Origin: Leifsonia sp. NPDC080035
GTDB lineage: Bacteria > Actinomycetota > Actinomycetes > Actinomycetales > Microbacteriaceae
DNA: 64,000 nt
NCBI RefSeq assembly: GCF_040050925.1
Contig: NZ_CP157390.1
Coordinates: 3,162,001 to 3,226,000, forward strand
Reading direction: 5' to 3'
Shown: positions 33,213 to 43,303 of the stretch, piece after piece
Position numbering within the stretch: position 1 is the first letter of the stretch
Layout of the letters: each line of letters opens with the position of its first letter
The notes under the pieces: generated by a model
Seen by the model: the letters and a program-made list of their open reading frames with translations, nothing else
Told to the model about the DNA's origin: nothing
Databases searched by the model: none
Program-made: the position numbers and the translations under genes

Positions 33213-34846
33213 GGCGGATGGCGTCGACGCCTCCCGAGCTCGACGGCTTCCACTTCATCCGGCTGCTCGGCTCCGGCGGCTTCTCCGACGTCTTCCTGTA
33301 CGAGCAGGAACTGCCCAAGCGCAGCGTCGCCGTGAAGGTGCTGCTCACCGACAGCGTCGACGAGGCCGCACGCAGCCGGTTCGTCACCGAGGCGAACGTG
33401 ATGGCGCGGCTCTCCGCGCACCCGTTCATCGCGACGATCTTCCATGCAGGCGTGTCCGGCGACGAGCGCCCGTATCTGGTCATGGAGTACTGCTCGGGCC
33501 CGTCGCTCGCCGACCGGCTGAAGCGGGAACGCATTCCTGTCGAGGACGCGCTTCGCACCGGCGTGCGGCTCTCCAGCGCGGTCGCCACCGCGCACGGTGC
33601 AGGGATCCTGCACCGCGACATCAAGCCGGCGAACGTGCTGACCAACGCGTTCGGCTGGCCGGCGCTGACCGACTTCGGCATCGCCTCCGCTCTCGAGGAG
33701 CTCCCGGTGCACACGACGTCGCTGTCCGAGCTGCGCAGCGCGGGAAGCGACACGGCGACGGGCAGCCGCTCGGTCGGGCTCAGCGTGCCCTGGTCGCCGC
33801 CGGAGATGTTCTCCGACGACCCCGACCCGGATGTGCGCAGCGACATCTTCTCGCTGGCCGCGACGCTGCACACGCTGCTCGCCGGACGCACGCCGTTCGA
33901 GATCCCGGGTCGCTCGAACGGCACGCTTGACCTCATCGGCAGGATCGAGCGCGGCATGATCACCCCACTCGACCGTCCCGACCTGCCGCCGTCGCTCACC
34001 GCGGCGCTGCGCAAGGGCATGGCGGTGCGGCGCGACGACCGCTACGGCTCCGCCGTCGAGTTCGCCCGAGCGCTGCAGCGCGTCGAGCTGGAGCTCGGGC
34101 TCGCGCCGACGAGCATCGACGTCCCCAACCTGCACGTCACCGAGGACCGCTCGGCCGATCACACCGCGGAGGATGGCGTGGACGCCACCCGCGCGCGCTC
34201 GGTGTCCACGATCGTCGCCCAGCCGGCGCCGCGGCCGAAGGAGGAGCACCCGCCGGCGCCGGAGAACTCGCAGGCCGCCCCCGAGTCCACGCGCATCCGC
34301 GGCGTCGCCCCGGTCTCCGCGCGGCCGGCCGACTCGGAGCCGGTCGAGCACACGCTGCTGCGCCCGGCCGTCGCGAGCAGCGTCCAGGACGGCGACGACG
34401 ACGCCCCCGACGCGGACGAGCCCGCCCCCGCGTCCACCCGCCGCCGGCTCACCGCCTGGATCGCCGCGGGCGCCGCCGCCGTCGTCGTCCTCGGCATCGG
34501 CGCCGCGGTGATCGCGGGCGCGCTCACGCCGGGGAGCCCGTCGAGCCCGAGACAGGGCGGAGGGGACGACGGCAGCATCGCCGTCACGGTCGTCCCCGCG
34601 CCGGTGCTGGTCTCCGCGAAGCGCAGTGCGGACGGCGCCTCCGCCACGATCGTCTGGAAGACCGCGTCGCCGAAGGAGGGCGACCAGTACAGCTGGGTGC
34701 GCGAGGGCACGACGGACGCCCCCGCGGTCACCACCCGGCCGCAGGTGACCGTCTCCGGCCTGACCCCCGGGACGCCGGTCTGCATCGACGTGACGACCAT
34801 CCGCTCCGGCCGCACGTCCGAGCCGTTGAAGGCGTGCGCATCGTGA
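33209..34846 (+). CDS. Membrane-anchored serine/threonine protein kinase (PknB-like)
   Basis: A 545-residue receptor-type kinase. The glycine loop is LLGSGGFSDVF, the ATP lysine Lys43 (VAVKVLL), the catalytic loop HRDIKPAN (135-142), the Mg motif DFG (155-157), and SPPE replaces APE. A cytoplasmic Pro/Ala-rich juxtamembrane stretch leads to one membrane span at about 412-435, then a small extracytoplasmic domain of fibronectin type III character ending in VCIDVTTIRSGRTSEPLKAC. No PASTA repeats. It overlaps both neighbours. Confidence 0.93.
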   Translation: MRRMASTPPELDGFHFIRLLGSGGFSDVFLYEQELPKRSVAVKVLLTDSVDEAARSRFVTEANVMARLSAHPFIATIFHAGVSGDERPYLVMEYCSGPSLADRLKRERIPVEDALRTGVRLSSAVATAHGAGILHRDIKPANVLTNAFGWPALTDFGIASALEELPVHTTSLSELRSAGSDTATGSRSVGLSVPWSPPEMFSDDPDPDVRSDIFSLAATLHTLLAGRTPFEIPGRSNGTLDLIGRIERGMITPLDRPDLPPSLTAALRKGMAVRRDDRYGSAVEFARALQRVELELGLAPTSIDVPNLHVTEDRSADHTAEDGVDATRARSVSTIVAQPAPRPKEEHPPAPENSQAAPESTRIRGVAPVSARPADSEPVEHTLLRPAVASSVQDGDDDAPDADEPAPASTRRRLTAWIAAGAAAVVVLGIGAAVIAGALTPGSPSSPRQGGGDDGSIAVTVVPAPVLVSAKRSADGASATIVWKTASPKEGDQYSWVREGTTDAPAVTTRPQVTVSGLTPGTPVCIDVTTIRSGRTSEPLKACAS

Positions 34847-35568
34847 AGCCGCCGACGGTGGAGTTCTGCGGCGAGGAGTACGCCATCGCCGACGGGGCGG
34901 AGTTCGGCATCGGCAGGGAGGCGGACCTCTCGCTCGACGACAACCCGTACCTGCACCGCCGGTTCCTGACCATCACGAACGACTTCGGGATGTGGTGGCT
35001 GAACAACGTCGGGACGCTGCTGACCGCGACCGTCACCGACGCCTCCGGCACCATGCAGGCCTGGCTCGCACCCGGCGCGAAGCTGCCGATCGTCTTCCAG
35101 ACGCTGCACGTGATGTTCAGCGCGGGAGCGACCACCTACGACTTCACCATCTCGAGCGACGCCGACTACTTCAACACCTCGGTTGTCGTCGAGGGTTCGG
35201 GCGGCTCGACCACGGTGCTTCCCGTGACGCTGACCACCAGCCAGCGGCAGCTCATCGTCGCCCTCGCGGAGGGCGTCCTCACCCAGACCGTGCCCGGCCG
35301 GGGCACCATCCCGAGCTCGGCGGAGGCCGCTCAGCGCCTGGGCTGGAGCATGACCACCTTCAACCGGAAGCTCGACAACGTCTGCGACAAGCTCGACAAG
35401 CTCGGCGTCGCCGGGCTCCGCGGCGGCCGCGGGAAGCTCGCCACCAATCGGCGCGCACGGCTCGTGGAGTACGCCGTCACCACCCGGCTGGTGGGCGTCG
35501 AGGACCTGCCGCTTCTGGACGCGAACCTTGACGAATCCGCTGGCCCGGCGGATTCTGTCGATGACTGA
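34843..35568 (+). CDS. FHA-like domain fused to a C-terminal helix-turn-helix domain
   Basis: A 241-residue protein. Residues about 10-105 look like an FHA domain (FGIGREADLSLDDNPYLHRR, then a beta-rich stretch), although the canonical SxxH and NG motifs are altered. Residues about 130-225 resemble a winged helix (TTSQRQLIVALAEGVL, then SAEAAQRLGWSMTTFNRKLD). That points to a DNA-binding regulator that reads phosphorylation. GTG start overlaps the kinase stop (GTGA). The DNA target is unknown. Confidence 0.65.
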   Translation: MKPPTVEFCGEEYAIADGAEFGIGREADLSLDDNPYLHRRFLTITNDFGMWWLNNVGTLLTATVTDASGTMQAWLAPGAKLPIVFQTLHVMFSAGATTYDFTISSDADYFNTSVVVEGSGGSTTVLPVTLTTSQRQLIVALAEGVLTQTVPGRGTIPSSAEAAQRLGWSMTTFNRKLDNVCDKLDKLGVAGLRGGRGKLATNRRARLVEYAVTTRLVGVEDLPLLDANLDESAGPADSVDD

Positions 35569-35674
35569 TCCCGGCGCGTCACCGTCAGGGATGGGGAGTC
35601 CTCCCCATTCCGCTCCCGTTCGGGGGTCGTGTTAGCGTAGGAGCCGTTTCCGCACCCGGGGGATTAGCAGAGTC

Positions 35675-38600
35675 TTGGCATCGTTGAGCACGTGGTTCCG
35701 TGAGCGCAAGACGCTCGCCATCGCAACCGCCGTCGCGGTCGTCGCCGGTGTCCCCCTCACCATCGCCGTGCTGCACAAGGGCTTCCCGGTGAACGCGGTC
35801 GAGCTCGACACCCGCGATGTGTGGGTGACCAACGGCGAGCGGCTGCTGGGCGGCCGGCTGAACCACCAGATCGACGAGCTGGATGCGGCGGTCACCGGAT
35901 CCTCCGCCGACCTCGACGTGCTCCAGGACGGCCAGTCCTATTTCCTGACCGACCTCCCGCACGGCACGATCGACAGGATCGACCCCGCCTTCGTCTCGCT
36001 CGGCGGTCGCATCCAGGTGCCGGAGGGATCGCAGGTCGGCTACGGCGGAAACACGCTCTCGGTGCTCTCGCCCGACGGCGCTCTGTGGGTGCTCGACGCC
36101 ACGGGCCGTCTCGACTTCGACAAGACGAAGACCAAGCCGGCCGCGAAGGTCGGCGCGGGCGCCGAGCTCGCCGTGGCGAAGAGTGGGAAGACGTTCGTCG
36201 CCACGCCGAAGGGCAAGAAGCTGGTGACGGTGGAGCACGCGGGGGCGTCCCCGACCACCGCGTCGTTCCCGGTCCCCGGGGCGTTCCAGCTCTCGGCGGT
36301 CGGCGACGAGGCCGTCCTGCTCGACACCCAGGCCAATCGGGTGGTCGCCGGCGACGGGAAGTCGGTCGACCTGCCGGCGAAGGGCCTCCGGCTGCAGCAG
36401 CCAGGACCGGATGCGCCGGAGGCGCTGGTGGCCACGGGGAACAGCCTGCTGTCGGTCCCGTTGGGCGGCGGCACGGTGGCGGCGACGGCCGCCGGAGGCG
36501 ATGGGACGTCCGACGCGAAGCAGGTCTCGGCGCCGGTGCGGCTCGGGACCTGCTCGTACGCGGCGTGGGCCGGCTCCGCCCGCTACCTCTACTCCTGCGA
36601 CGGCGCGAAGCCGATCGCCCAGGACATCGACCAGCCGGTCGCCGGCGACGACCTGGAGTTCCGCGTCAACCACGGCGTGATCGCGCTCAACAACCTGCGC
36701 GACGGGAACGCGTGGGTCGTGTCGTCCACGATGCGGCTGGTGCAGAACTGGGCGCAGCTGAAGCCGAACGACACCACCGTCGAGGGCGAGACCGGCGAGG
36801 AGAAGCCTGTCGTGCAGTCCTTCGCGGACACGCTCGCCCAGCGCACCGACGTCAACAGGCCGCCGACCGCCGTGAACGACAGCTTCGGCGTCCGGCCGGG
36901 CCGGTCGACGGTGCTGCACGTGCTCTCCAACGACACGGACCCGGACGGGGATGTGCTCGGCATCACCGAGGTGTCCGCCCTGCCGGCCGACCAGGGGCGG
37001 TTGACACTCGTCGAGGGCGGCCGCGCCATCCAGTTCACGCCGAAGGAGGGCCTCAGCGGCACCATCAGCTTCCGCTACTCGATCGACGACGGCCGCGGCG
37101 GCACATCGTCGGCGCAGGTGGATGCGACGCTGCGCCAGCCCGCCCAGAACGATCCGCCCGCCGCCACCCGTCCGAGCACCGCTCAGACGGAGGTCGGGCA
37201 GTCTGTCGTCTACAACGTGCTGAACGACTGGCTGGACCCGGACGGCGACGATCTGTCGCTGGTCTCGGCCACCGCGACGACGGACGACGCCGTGCAGTTC
37301 AAACCGGACGGCGACGTCACCTTCACCAGCAAGACCGGTCAGGCCGGCTCCAAGGAGGTGCGGGTCACGGTGTCCGACGGGCGCAAGTCCGCCACCGGCA
37401 GCCTGATCGTGACGGTCAAGCCGTCGGGCTCGCTCGACCCGGTCGCGGTGCCCGACTTCGGGGACGGCTTCACGGGCCGCCCGGTCGTCGTGCACCCGCT
37501 CGACAACGACCAGTCGCCGTCGGGCGAGCCGCTCACCCTCGTCGGGACGTCGCTGGAGGGCACGGGCGGCGCCCAGCTGACCGCCGACCCCGGCAAGGGA
37601 ACGATCACGCTGAAGACGAACGCTGCAGGCGAGTACTACGCCGTCTACACGCTCGGGGCCGGACCCAAGACGACGACCGGGATCGTCCGGTTCGACATCG
37701 CGGAGCAGGGCGCCTCCGACGCGCCCCCGGTCGCGGTGACCGATCGTGCGTACGTGCGTCCGGGGGAGCCGACGTCGGTGGCGGTGCTCGACAACGACGT
37801 CTCGCCGTCAGGACGTGTCCTCGTCGTGCGCCAGGTGACGCCGGGGCCGGGCGCCGACGACCTCGACGTCGAGGTGCTCGACAACGCGGTCGTGAAGATC
37901 ACAGCGTCCACCGTGCTGACCAGTCAGGTGCAGCTGCAGTACACCGTCTCGGACGGCATCCACGAGTCGACGGCGGGCATCACGGTGGTGCCGGTGCCGC
38001 CGCTCGTCGTTCACCAGCCGCCGGTCGCCGTCGACGACACCGTGAGCGTGCGCGCGGGCGATGTGGTGACAGCGCCCGTGCTCGACAACGACTCCTCGCC
38101 CGACAACGCGCCGTTCTCGCTCGACCCGCAGCTGCGCGACACCGCGTCGGCGGGATCCGGTGCGACCGCCTTCGTGAGCGGGAAGACCGTGCGCTACCAG
38201 GCGCCGTCCGCACCAGGGCAGTACAGCGTCGTCTACGGGATCACCGACAAGTACGGCCAGAAGGCGCAGGCGACCGTGACGTTCGTCGTCACCGCGCCGG
38301 ACAAGGGCTCGGACCGGGCGCCGCAGCCGCAGCCGCTGACCGTGCGCGCCTTCGCCGGCTCGTCCGTGCCGGTGAACGTGCCGCTGGACGGCATCGACCC
38401 GGACGGCGACTCCGTCGTGCTGAACGGCCTCGCCAGCCAGCCGACGCTCGGACGCATCTCCGCGTCCAACAGCACCTCCTTCACCTACGAGGCCTATCCG
38501 GACTCCGCCGGCACGGACACGTTCACCTACGCGGTCAAGGACACCTACGGCAAGACGGCGACGGGCACGGTCACGATCGGCGTCATCCCGCGGCCGAGCC

Positions 38601-40954
38601 AGGTGCGGCCGCCGATCGCGGTGAACGACCCCGTGCAGGTGAAGCCCGGCCGCAGCATCGCCGTCCCCGTGCTCGACAACGACTCAGACCCCAACGGCTA
38701 CACGATCGCGCTCCGGAAGAAGCTGCTCCAGGTGGACGAGGGGCTGCGCGCGTCCGTGCACGGCAAGATCGTGCTGGTCGCCGCTCCCCAGCGCGAAGGC
38801 TCCTATATCGTGCGCTACCAGATCGGCAACGGGCAGGGCGGCGTCGCCAGCGCGTTCATCCAGCTGACGGTGACGAAGAACGCGAAGGACGTGCCCCCCT
38901 CGGCCGTCGACCACGTGCTCGAACCGGCTGCGGTCGCGAACAAGACCAGCGTGAAGGTGAACGCGCTCGACGGCGCGGTCAACCCGTCCGGCCTGGTCGG
39001 CGACCTGAAGGTGGCCGTGAAGGGACCGCATGCCTCGGCGGCGGACGTGGCGTCGAACGGCGTGATCACCGTGCATCCAACGGACAAGCGGATCGCGATC
39101 GCCTACTCGGTGACCGACGAGGTCACCGGGCTCGCGGGCGAGGCCTTCATCGTCGTGCCGCCGAAGGGCGACGCCACCGCTCCGCCGCGGATCAAGGACG
39201 GGCTGCCGCAGCAGATCGTCTCCATGAACGGCTCGAAGAGCTGGTCGCTCGGCGACATCCTGACGGTCCCCTCCGGCCGCAGCGTGAAGCTGACCGGGGC
39301 CTCCGGTGTGAGCGCGACGCACAGCGACGGCGCTTCGTCGTTCGGCGGCGATGGCACGCTGACGTTCCACGCCGCGAAGGACTACCGGGGACCGGCCGCG
39401 ATCACCTTGGCCGTCAACGACGGCAGGGACGCGGGCCAGTCCTCCGATCGCGTGACGACGCTCGTCCTCCCGATCACCGTCGGCGACCCGGAGCAGGCGG
39501 ACGTGCCGCCGACGTTCACGTCGCCTTCGGAGAAGATCGAGCCGGGGGAGGCGCCGCTCGCGGTCGACCTGCGCGCGTCGAGCTTCCACCCGAACCCGGC
39601 GATCCTCGCGAAGCTCAGCTATGCGAATCCGCAGTGGTCGAACACGAAGATCCAGGTGTCGCTCAGCGGGTCGACGCTCTCGCTCTCCGCGCCGCTGGGG
39701 GTCCAGGCGGGGGAGTCCACCGCCGTCACCGTCACGATCAGCTCCGGGGCGCACACGATCACCGGCACGGTGAACGTGCAGGTCGTCAGCTCCTCCCGGC
39801 CGGTCGCGACGCAGAAGAACCCGCCGCAGACCTCGGAGCTGCAGCGCGCGCACTCCGGGACGCTCACGGGCGCCGCCTCCGACTCCGCCTGGGTGAACCC
39901 GTTCCCGGGCAAACCGCTGACGATCACGGATGCGCGGGCGCAGAGCGCGCCCGCCGGCGTAACCGTGACGCACACCGCGAGCTCGATCACCGTCAGCGCC
40001 GCGTCCGGGGCCGCGATCGGCGCCGTCAACATCGTGTACCACGTCGAGGACGCGACGAAGGACCCCAAGCGCACGGCGGCGGCGATCGGCCAGTACCGCG
40101 TGGTCATCCACGACATCCCGTCGAAGCCGGCGGCGCCCACCGACGCGTCCGCCAGCGACGGCAAGGCCAGCGTGACGATCGCCGCCCCGGCGGACAACGG
40201 CAAGCCGATCGACCAGTACGAGGTCACCGGCGGGCCCAGCCCGGTGACGGTCGCGAACATCGGCCGGGTGGACATCACGGGGCTGACGAACGGCACCTCG
40301 TACCGGTTCGCGGTGCGCGCGCACAACGCAGACGGCTGGAGTCCGGTCTCCGCCGAGAGCGCCGCCGTCACCCCGTACGGCACGCCGACGCAGGTCACCG
40401 GGCTCTCGATCGACGCCGACCAGTACGCACCCGCCACGGTGTCGATGAGCTGGGATGCGCTGCGCAACCCGAGCGGCACCGGCGGCGGCTCCGTCACCTA
40501 CCACTACCGGCTCAATGGTGGGTCGTGGCAGAGCACCTCCGGCACGAGCGCGAAGGCGGGCAACCAGGGCGTCGGCACCTACTCGTTCGAGGTGTACGCG
40601 ACGAACGACGGGAACGGCAAGCCGGGGCCGCACGCGACCTCCGGGTCACGCCAGGTCTCGAAGAAGCCGGACCCGCAGCCGTCCGTCGATCTGGCGCAGG
40701 GCAACAAGATGCCCGGGTATCCGCACTCGTTCACGTACGACGTCACGCTGCGCAACTTCCCCGCGAACCGGACGTTCTCGATGCAGGCGCACTGCAACGG
40801 GAGCACGCTGTGGGCGCCCGACATCTCGACGGACGGCAACGGCTACGCGCACTACCGGGGAGCGACGGACAAGATGCACCCGTTCTGCGGCTACACGGGC
40901 GCCTACGTCGTCGTCAACGGCGTGCAGTCGAGCGTGCAGGACTGGTCGCCGTGA
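35675..40954 (+). CDS. Giant surface protein with Ig-like repeats and fibronectin type III domains
   Basis: A 1759-residue protein. One N-terminal membrane span (about residues 13-33) anchors it with the bulk outside. Residues 40-390 are beta-rich and propeller-like. From about 394 to 1375 there are eight to eleven Ig/cadherin-like repeats that begin PPxAVND and end in LDNDxxPxG motifs, some with calcium-type DPDGD. One or two fibronectin III domains follow (about 1482-1660), then a C-terminal domain with two cysteines. There is no LPXTG sorting signal. TTG start, with GGGGGA 12 bases upstream; TTG 35684 is an alternative. Confidence 0.85.
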   Translation: MASLSTWFRERKTLAIATAVAVVAGVPLTIAVLHKGFPVNAVELDTRDVWVTNGERLLGGRLNHQIDELDAAVTGSSADLDVLQDGQSYFLTDLPHGTIDRIDPAFVSLGGRIQVPEGSQVGYGGNTLSVLSPDGALWVLDATGRLDFDKTKTKPAAKVGAGAELAVAKSGKTFVATPKGKKLVTVEHAGASPTTASFPVPGAFQLSAVGDEAVLLDTQANRVVAGDGKSVDLPAKGLRLQQPGPDAPEALVATGNSLLSVPLGGGTVAATAAGGDGTSDAKQVSAPVRLGTCSYAAWAGSARYLYSCDGAKPIAQDIDQPVAGDDLEFRVNHGVIALNNLRDGNAWVVSSTMRLVQNWAQLKPNDTTVEGETGEEKPVVQSFADTLAQRTDVNRPPTAVNDSFGVRPGRSTVLHVLSNDTDPDGDVLGITEVSALPADQGRLTLVEGGRAIQFTPKEGLSGTISFRYSIDDGRGGTSSAQVDATLRQPAQNDPPAATRPSTAQTEVGQSVVYNVLNDWLDPDGDDLSLVSATATTDDAVQFKPDGDVTFTSKTGQAGSKEVRVTVSDGRKSATGSLIVTVKPSGSLDPVAVPDFGDGFTGRPVVVHPLDNDQSPSGEPLTLVGTSLEGTGGAQLTADPGKGTITLKTNAAGEYYAVYTLGAGPKTTTGIVRFDIAEQGASDAPPVAVTDRAYVRPGEPTSVAVLDNDVSPSGRVLVVRQVTPGPGADDLDVEVLDNAVVKITASTVLTSQVQLQYTVSDGIHESTAGITVVPVPPLVVHQPPVAVDDTVSVRAGDVVTAPVLDNDSSPDNAPFSLDPQLRDTASAGSGATAFVSGKTVRYQAPSAPGQYSVVYGITDKYGQKAQATVTFVVTAPDKGSDRAPQPQPLTVRAFAGSSVPVNVPLDGIDPDGDSVVLNGLASQPTLGRISASNSTSFTYEAYPDSAGTDTFTYAVKDTYGKTATGTVTIGVIPRPSQVRPPIAVNDPVQVKPGRSIAVPVLDNDSDPNGYTIALRKKLLQVDEGLRASVHGKIVLVAAPQREGSYIVRYQIGNGQGGVASAFIQLTVTKNAKDVPPSAVDHVLEPAAVANKTSVKVNALDGAVNPSGLVGDLKVAVKGPHASAADVASNGVITVHPTDKRIAIAYSVTDEVTGLAGEAFIVVPPKGDATAPPRIKDGLPQQIVSMNGSKSWSLGDILTVPSGRSVKLTGASGVSATHSDGASSFGGDGTLTFHAAKDYRGPAAITLAVNDGRDAGQSSDRVTTLVLPITVGDPEQADVPPTFTSPSEKIEPGEAPLAVDLRASSFHPNPAILAKLSYANPQWSNTKIQVSLSGSTLSLSAPLGVQAGESTAVTVTISSGAHTITGTVNVQVVSSSRPVATQKNPPQTSELQRAHSGTLTGAASDSAWVNPFPGKPLTITDARAQSAPAGVTVTHTASSITVSAASGAAIGAVNIVYHVEDATKDPKRTAAAIGQYRVVIHDIPSKPAAPTDASASDGKASVTIAAPADNGKPIDQYEVTGGPSPVTVANIGRVDITGLTNGTSYRFAVRAHNADGWSPVSAESAAVTPYGTPTQVTGLSIDADQYAPATVSMSWDALRNPSGTGGGSVTYHYRLNGGSWQSTSGTSAKAGNQGVGTYSFEVYATNDGNGKPGPHATSGSRQVSKKPDPQPSVDLAQGNKMPGYPHSFTYDVTLRNFPANRTFSMQAHCNGSTLWAPDISTDGNGYAHYRGATDKMHPFCGYTGAYVVVNGVQSSVQDWSP
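36855..39480 (+). repeat. Array of Ig-like domain repeats
   Basis: Repeats of about 85-105 residues recur at roughly 36855, 37150, 37440, 37725, 38015, 38320, 38610 and 38900, each opening with a Pro-Pro-x-Ala-Val-x-Asp motif and carrying xLDND or its variants. They are strongly diverged at DNA level, so the array is old. Confidence 0.75.
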
Positions 40955-41003
40955 TCCACCCCGCCCCCACCCCCGACCGACACAGAGTAAGGAACCCCCG
41001 ACC

Positions 41004-41972
41004 GTGGCAGTGACCCAGGAACAGGCGGACTGGTTCGCCGGCGCGTTCGCGCAGCTCGTCGCGAACGTCGACAAGGCGATCCTCGGCAAGGAGCACAGCA
41101 TCCGGCTGGTCGTCACGGCCATGCTCTCCGGCGGCCACGTGCTGCTCGAGGATGTGCCGGGCACCGGCAAGACGGTGCTGGCGAAGGCGCTCGCCAACAC
41201 GGTCGAGGGCACGCAGTCGCGCATCCAGTTCACTCCGGACCTGCTGCCGTCCGACGTGACCGGCGTCACCATCTACGACCAGTCGAGCGGCCGGTTCGAG
41301 TTCCACCCCGGCCCGATCTTCGCCTCCGTGGTGCTCGCGGACGAGATCAACCGCGCGAGCCCGAAGACCCAGTCCGCGCTCCTGGAGGTGATGGAGGAGG
41401 GAGTCGTGACGGTGGACGGCGTCGGCCATCCCGTCGGGGCGCCGTTCCTCGTGATCGCGACCCAAAACCCGGTCGAGCAGGCGGGAACCTACTCGCTGCC
41501 CGAGGCGCAGCTCGACCGCTTCCTCATCAAGACCTCGCTCGGCTACCCGGATCACGCGACCACGGTGAACCTGCTGCTCGACTCCTCCAACCGGGCGCGC
41601 GCCTCCTCGGTGCGGCCGATCATCGCGGCGGACTCGGTCACGACGCTCGCCCAGCTCGCCTCCGAGGTGCACACCGACGCGTCGGTCATGGGCTACCTGA
41701 GCGAGATCGTCACCGCGACCCGCGACGACAAGGACTCGGCGCTCGGCGTGAGCATCCGTGGCGCCCTCGCCCTCGCGCGGGCCGCCAAGACCTGGGCGAT
41801 CGCCGCCGGGCGGACCTACGTGACGCCGGACGACATCCGCGAGCTCGCACAGCCGGTGCTCGCCCACCGGGTGATCGTCGACCCGGAGTCGGAGTTCGCA
41901 GGGGTGAGCGCGGCGGACATCGTCGCCCGCTCGGTCGCCGCTGCGACACCGCCCGCCTACCGCGCAGCATGA
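41004..41972 (+). CDS. MoxR-family AAA+ ATPase (signalling-cluster copy)
   Basis: A 322-residue chaperone-like ATPase. Walker A is EDVPGTGKTVLAK, Walker B VVLADEINRASPKTQ, sensor 1 VIATQNPVEQAGTYSLPEAQ, and the lid follows. MoxR proteins usually remodel a partner through its VWA or DUF58 protein, which is encoded next. GTG start at 41004 after AAGGA; a GTG six bases further is possible. Close paralogue of the protein at 59325-60383. Confidence 0.92.
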   Translation: MAVTQEQADWFAGAFAQLVANVDKAILGKEHSIRLVVTAMLSGGHVLLEDVPGTGKTVLAKALANTVEGTQSRIQFTPDLLPSDVTGVTIYDQSSGRFEFHPGPIFASVVLADEINRASPKTQSALLEVMEEGVVTVDGVGHPVGAPFLVIATQNPVEQAGTYSLPEAQLDRFLIKTSLGYPDHATTVNLLLDSSNRARASSVRPIIAADSVTTLAQLASEVHTDASVMGYLSEIVTATRDDKDSALGVSIRGALALARAAKTWAIAAGRTYVTPDDIRELAQPVLAHRVIVDPESEFAGVSAADIVARSVAAATPPAYRAA

Positions 41973-43303
41973 CGGCGCAGACCTCGCCCGCTCAAGGGCC
42001 GCCGGCGCGATCGGGACGCCGTGCGGCGGCTCCCGTGCGCCGCGGCTCCGAGCAGGCCAGGATCGCCGGCGCGCAGCTCGCCCGGTCTCTGCACGGGCTC
42101 GCCGAGCGCGTCGCGCCGGCGTTCCGCGCCGTCCTCGCCCGCATCGCGCCCGTGACGAGGACGGTGAGCACCCTCGGCTGGATCGTGCTCGCCGCCTCCG
42201 CGGTGTCCCTCGTCCTCGCGTTCTGGTTCGGCTGGGCGGAGTTCGCCTTCCTCGGTGTGACGCTGCTCGCGGCGTTCTTGATCGCGATCGGCTTCGTCAT
42301 CGGCCGCTCGACGTACGCCGTCGGCGTCGAGCTCACCCCGCGCCGCGTCGTCGCCGGGGAGCGCGCCTACGGGCGGCTGACCGTGCGCAACAGTGGCCAG
42401 CGCCCCGTGCTCCCCACCCGGATGGAGCTGCCGGTGGGGGAGGGTGTCGCCGAGTTCACCGTGCCCCGCCTCGCGCCGGACGTGGAGACCGAGGAACTGT
42501 TCGCCGTTCCGACCGCGCGCCGCGCGCTCATCCTGGCCGGCCCGGCGATCTCGGTCCGCGGCGATCAGCTCGGGCTGCTCCGGCGCACGACGCGCTGGAG
42601 CGACCAGGTGGAGCTGTTCGTGCATCCCCGCACCGTGCGCCTGGCCGCGACCGCACGCGGCCTCGTCCGCGACCTCGAGGGACAGACGACCAAGGTCATC
42701 ACCGACTCCGACCTCGCCTTCCACGCCCTGCGCACGTACGAGGCGGGCGACGACATCCGCAACGTGCACTGGCGCACCTCGGCGCGCACCGGTCAGCTGA
42801 TGGTCCGGCAGTACCAGGAGACGCGGCGTTCGCAGCTGCTGCTGGCGCTGGACGGCGACGGCTCCCGGTTCGCGTCGGAGGATGAGTTCGAGCTCGCGGT
42901 CTCTGTGCTCGCCTCCATCGGCTGCCACGTCATCCGCGAGGAGACGCAGGTCTCGGCCCTCTGGCAGGGCGGGGCGTTGCGCGTCGGGACGCCGACCGCC
43001 CTCCTCGACGACTCCTGCCGCATCCAGCCCGTCGCTCCCGCGCAGAGCGGCCTGCGGGGGTTCTTGCGCCAGGCGACGCTGCGGATGGCGGCGCCGAGCC
43101 TCGCGATCACCGTGGTCGGCTCGCAGGTGCCCGCCGCCGAGCTCCGCGCGGCCGCGGCGCTCTGGGGGACGGACACCGAGACCATCACCGTCCGGGTCGA
43201 CGAGTCGGCCGAGTCGCGCGTGACCCGCCTCGGCCGCACCCTTCTGATCACCCTGGCGCGGCTCGAGGAGCTGCCCGCCCTCCTGAAGCGGGCGGGCCGA
43301 TGA
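41969..43303 (+). CDS. DUF58 (VWA-like) membrane protein
   Basis: A 444-residue protein. Two membrane helices at about 60-110 follow a basic N-terminus, then a beta-rich region and the DUF58 core RTYEAGDDIRNVHWRTSART, which precedes a von Willebrand A-like fold (SQLLLALDGDGSRF). It would be the adaptor between MoxR and the transglutaminase-like protein. ATGA overlaps join it to both neighbours. Confidence 0.88.
   Translation: MTAQTSPAQGPPARSGRRAAAPVRRGSEQARIAGAQLARSLHGLAERVAPAFRAVLARIAPVTRTVSTLGWIVLAASAVSLVLAFWFGWAEFAFLGVTLLAAFLIAIGFVIGRSTYAVGVELTPRRVVAGERAYGRLTVRNSGQRPVLPTRMELPVGEGVAEFTVPRLAPDVETEELFAVPTARRALILAGPAISVRGDQLGLLRRTTRWSDQVELFVHPRTVRLAATARGLVRDLEGQTTKVITDSDLAFHALRTYEAGDDIRNVHWRTSARTGQLMVRQYQETRRSQLLLALDGDGSRFASEDEFELAVSVLASIGCHVIREETQVSALWQGGALRVGTPTALLDDSCRIQPVAPAQSGLRGFLRQATLRMAAPSLAITVVGSQVPAAELRAAAALWGTDTETITVRVDESAESRVTRLGRTLLITLARLEELPALLKRAGR

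Noticed and set aside
36855..39480. CRISPR-like or DNA-level tandem repeats in the surface protein gene
   Set aside because: The repeats are visible only in protein sequence; the DNA copies are too diverged and irregular in length.
35585..40633. Long minus-strand frames (636 and 649 codons) opposite the surface protein gene
   Set aside because: No domains, signals or ribosome sites; they are shadows of third-position GC bias.
35821..41013. A 1730-codon open frame in a second plus-strand frame inside the surface protein gene
   Set aside because: Its translation is low-complexity Arg/Gly/Ala sequence, while the other frame gives ordered Ig-like repeats with a membrane anchor.
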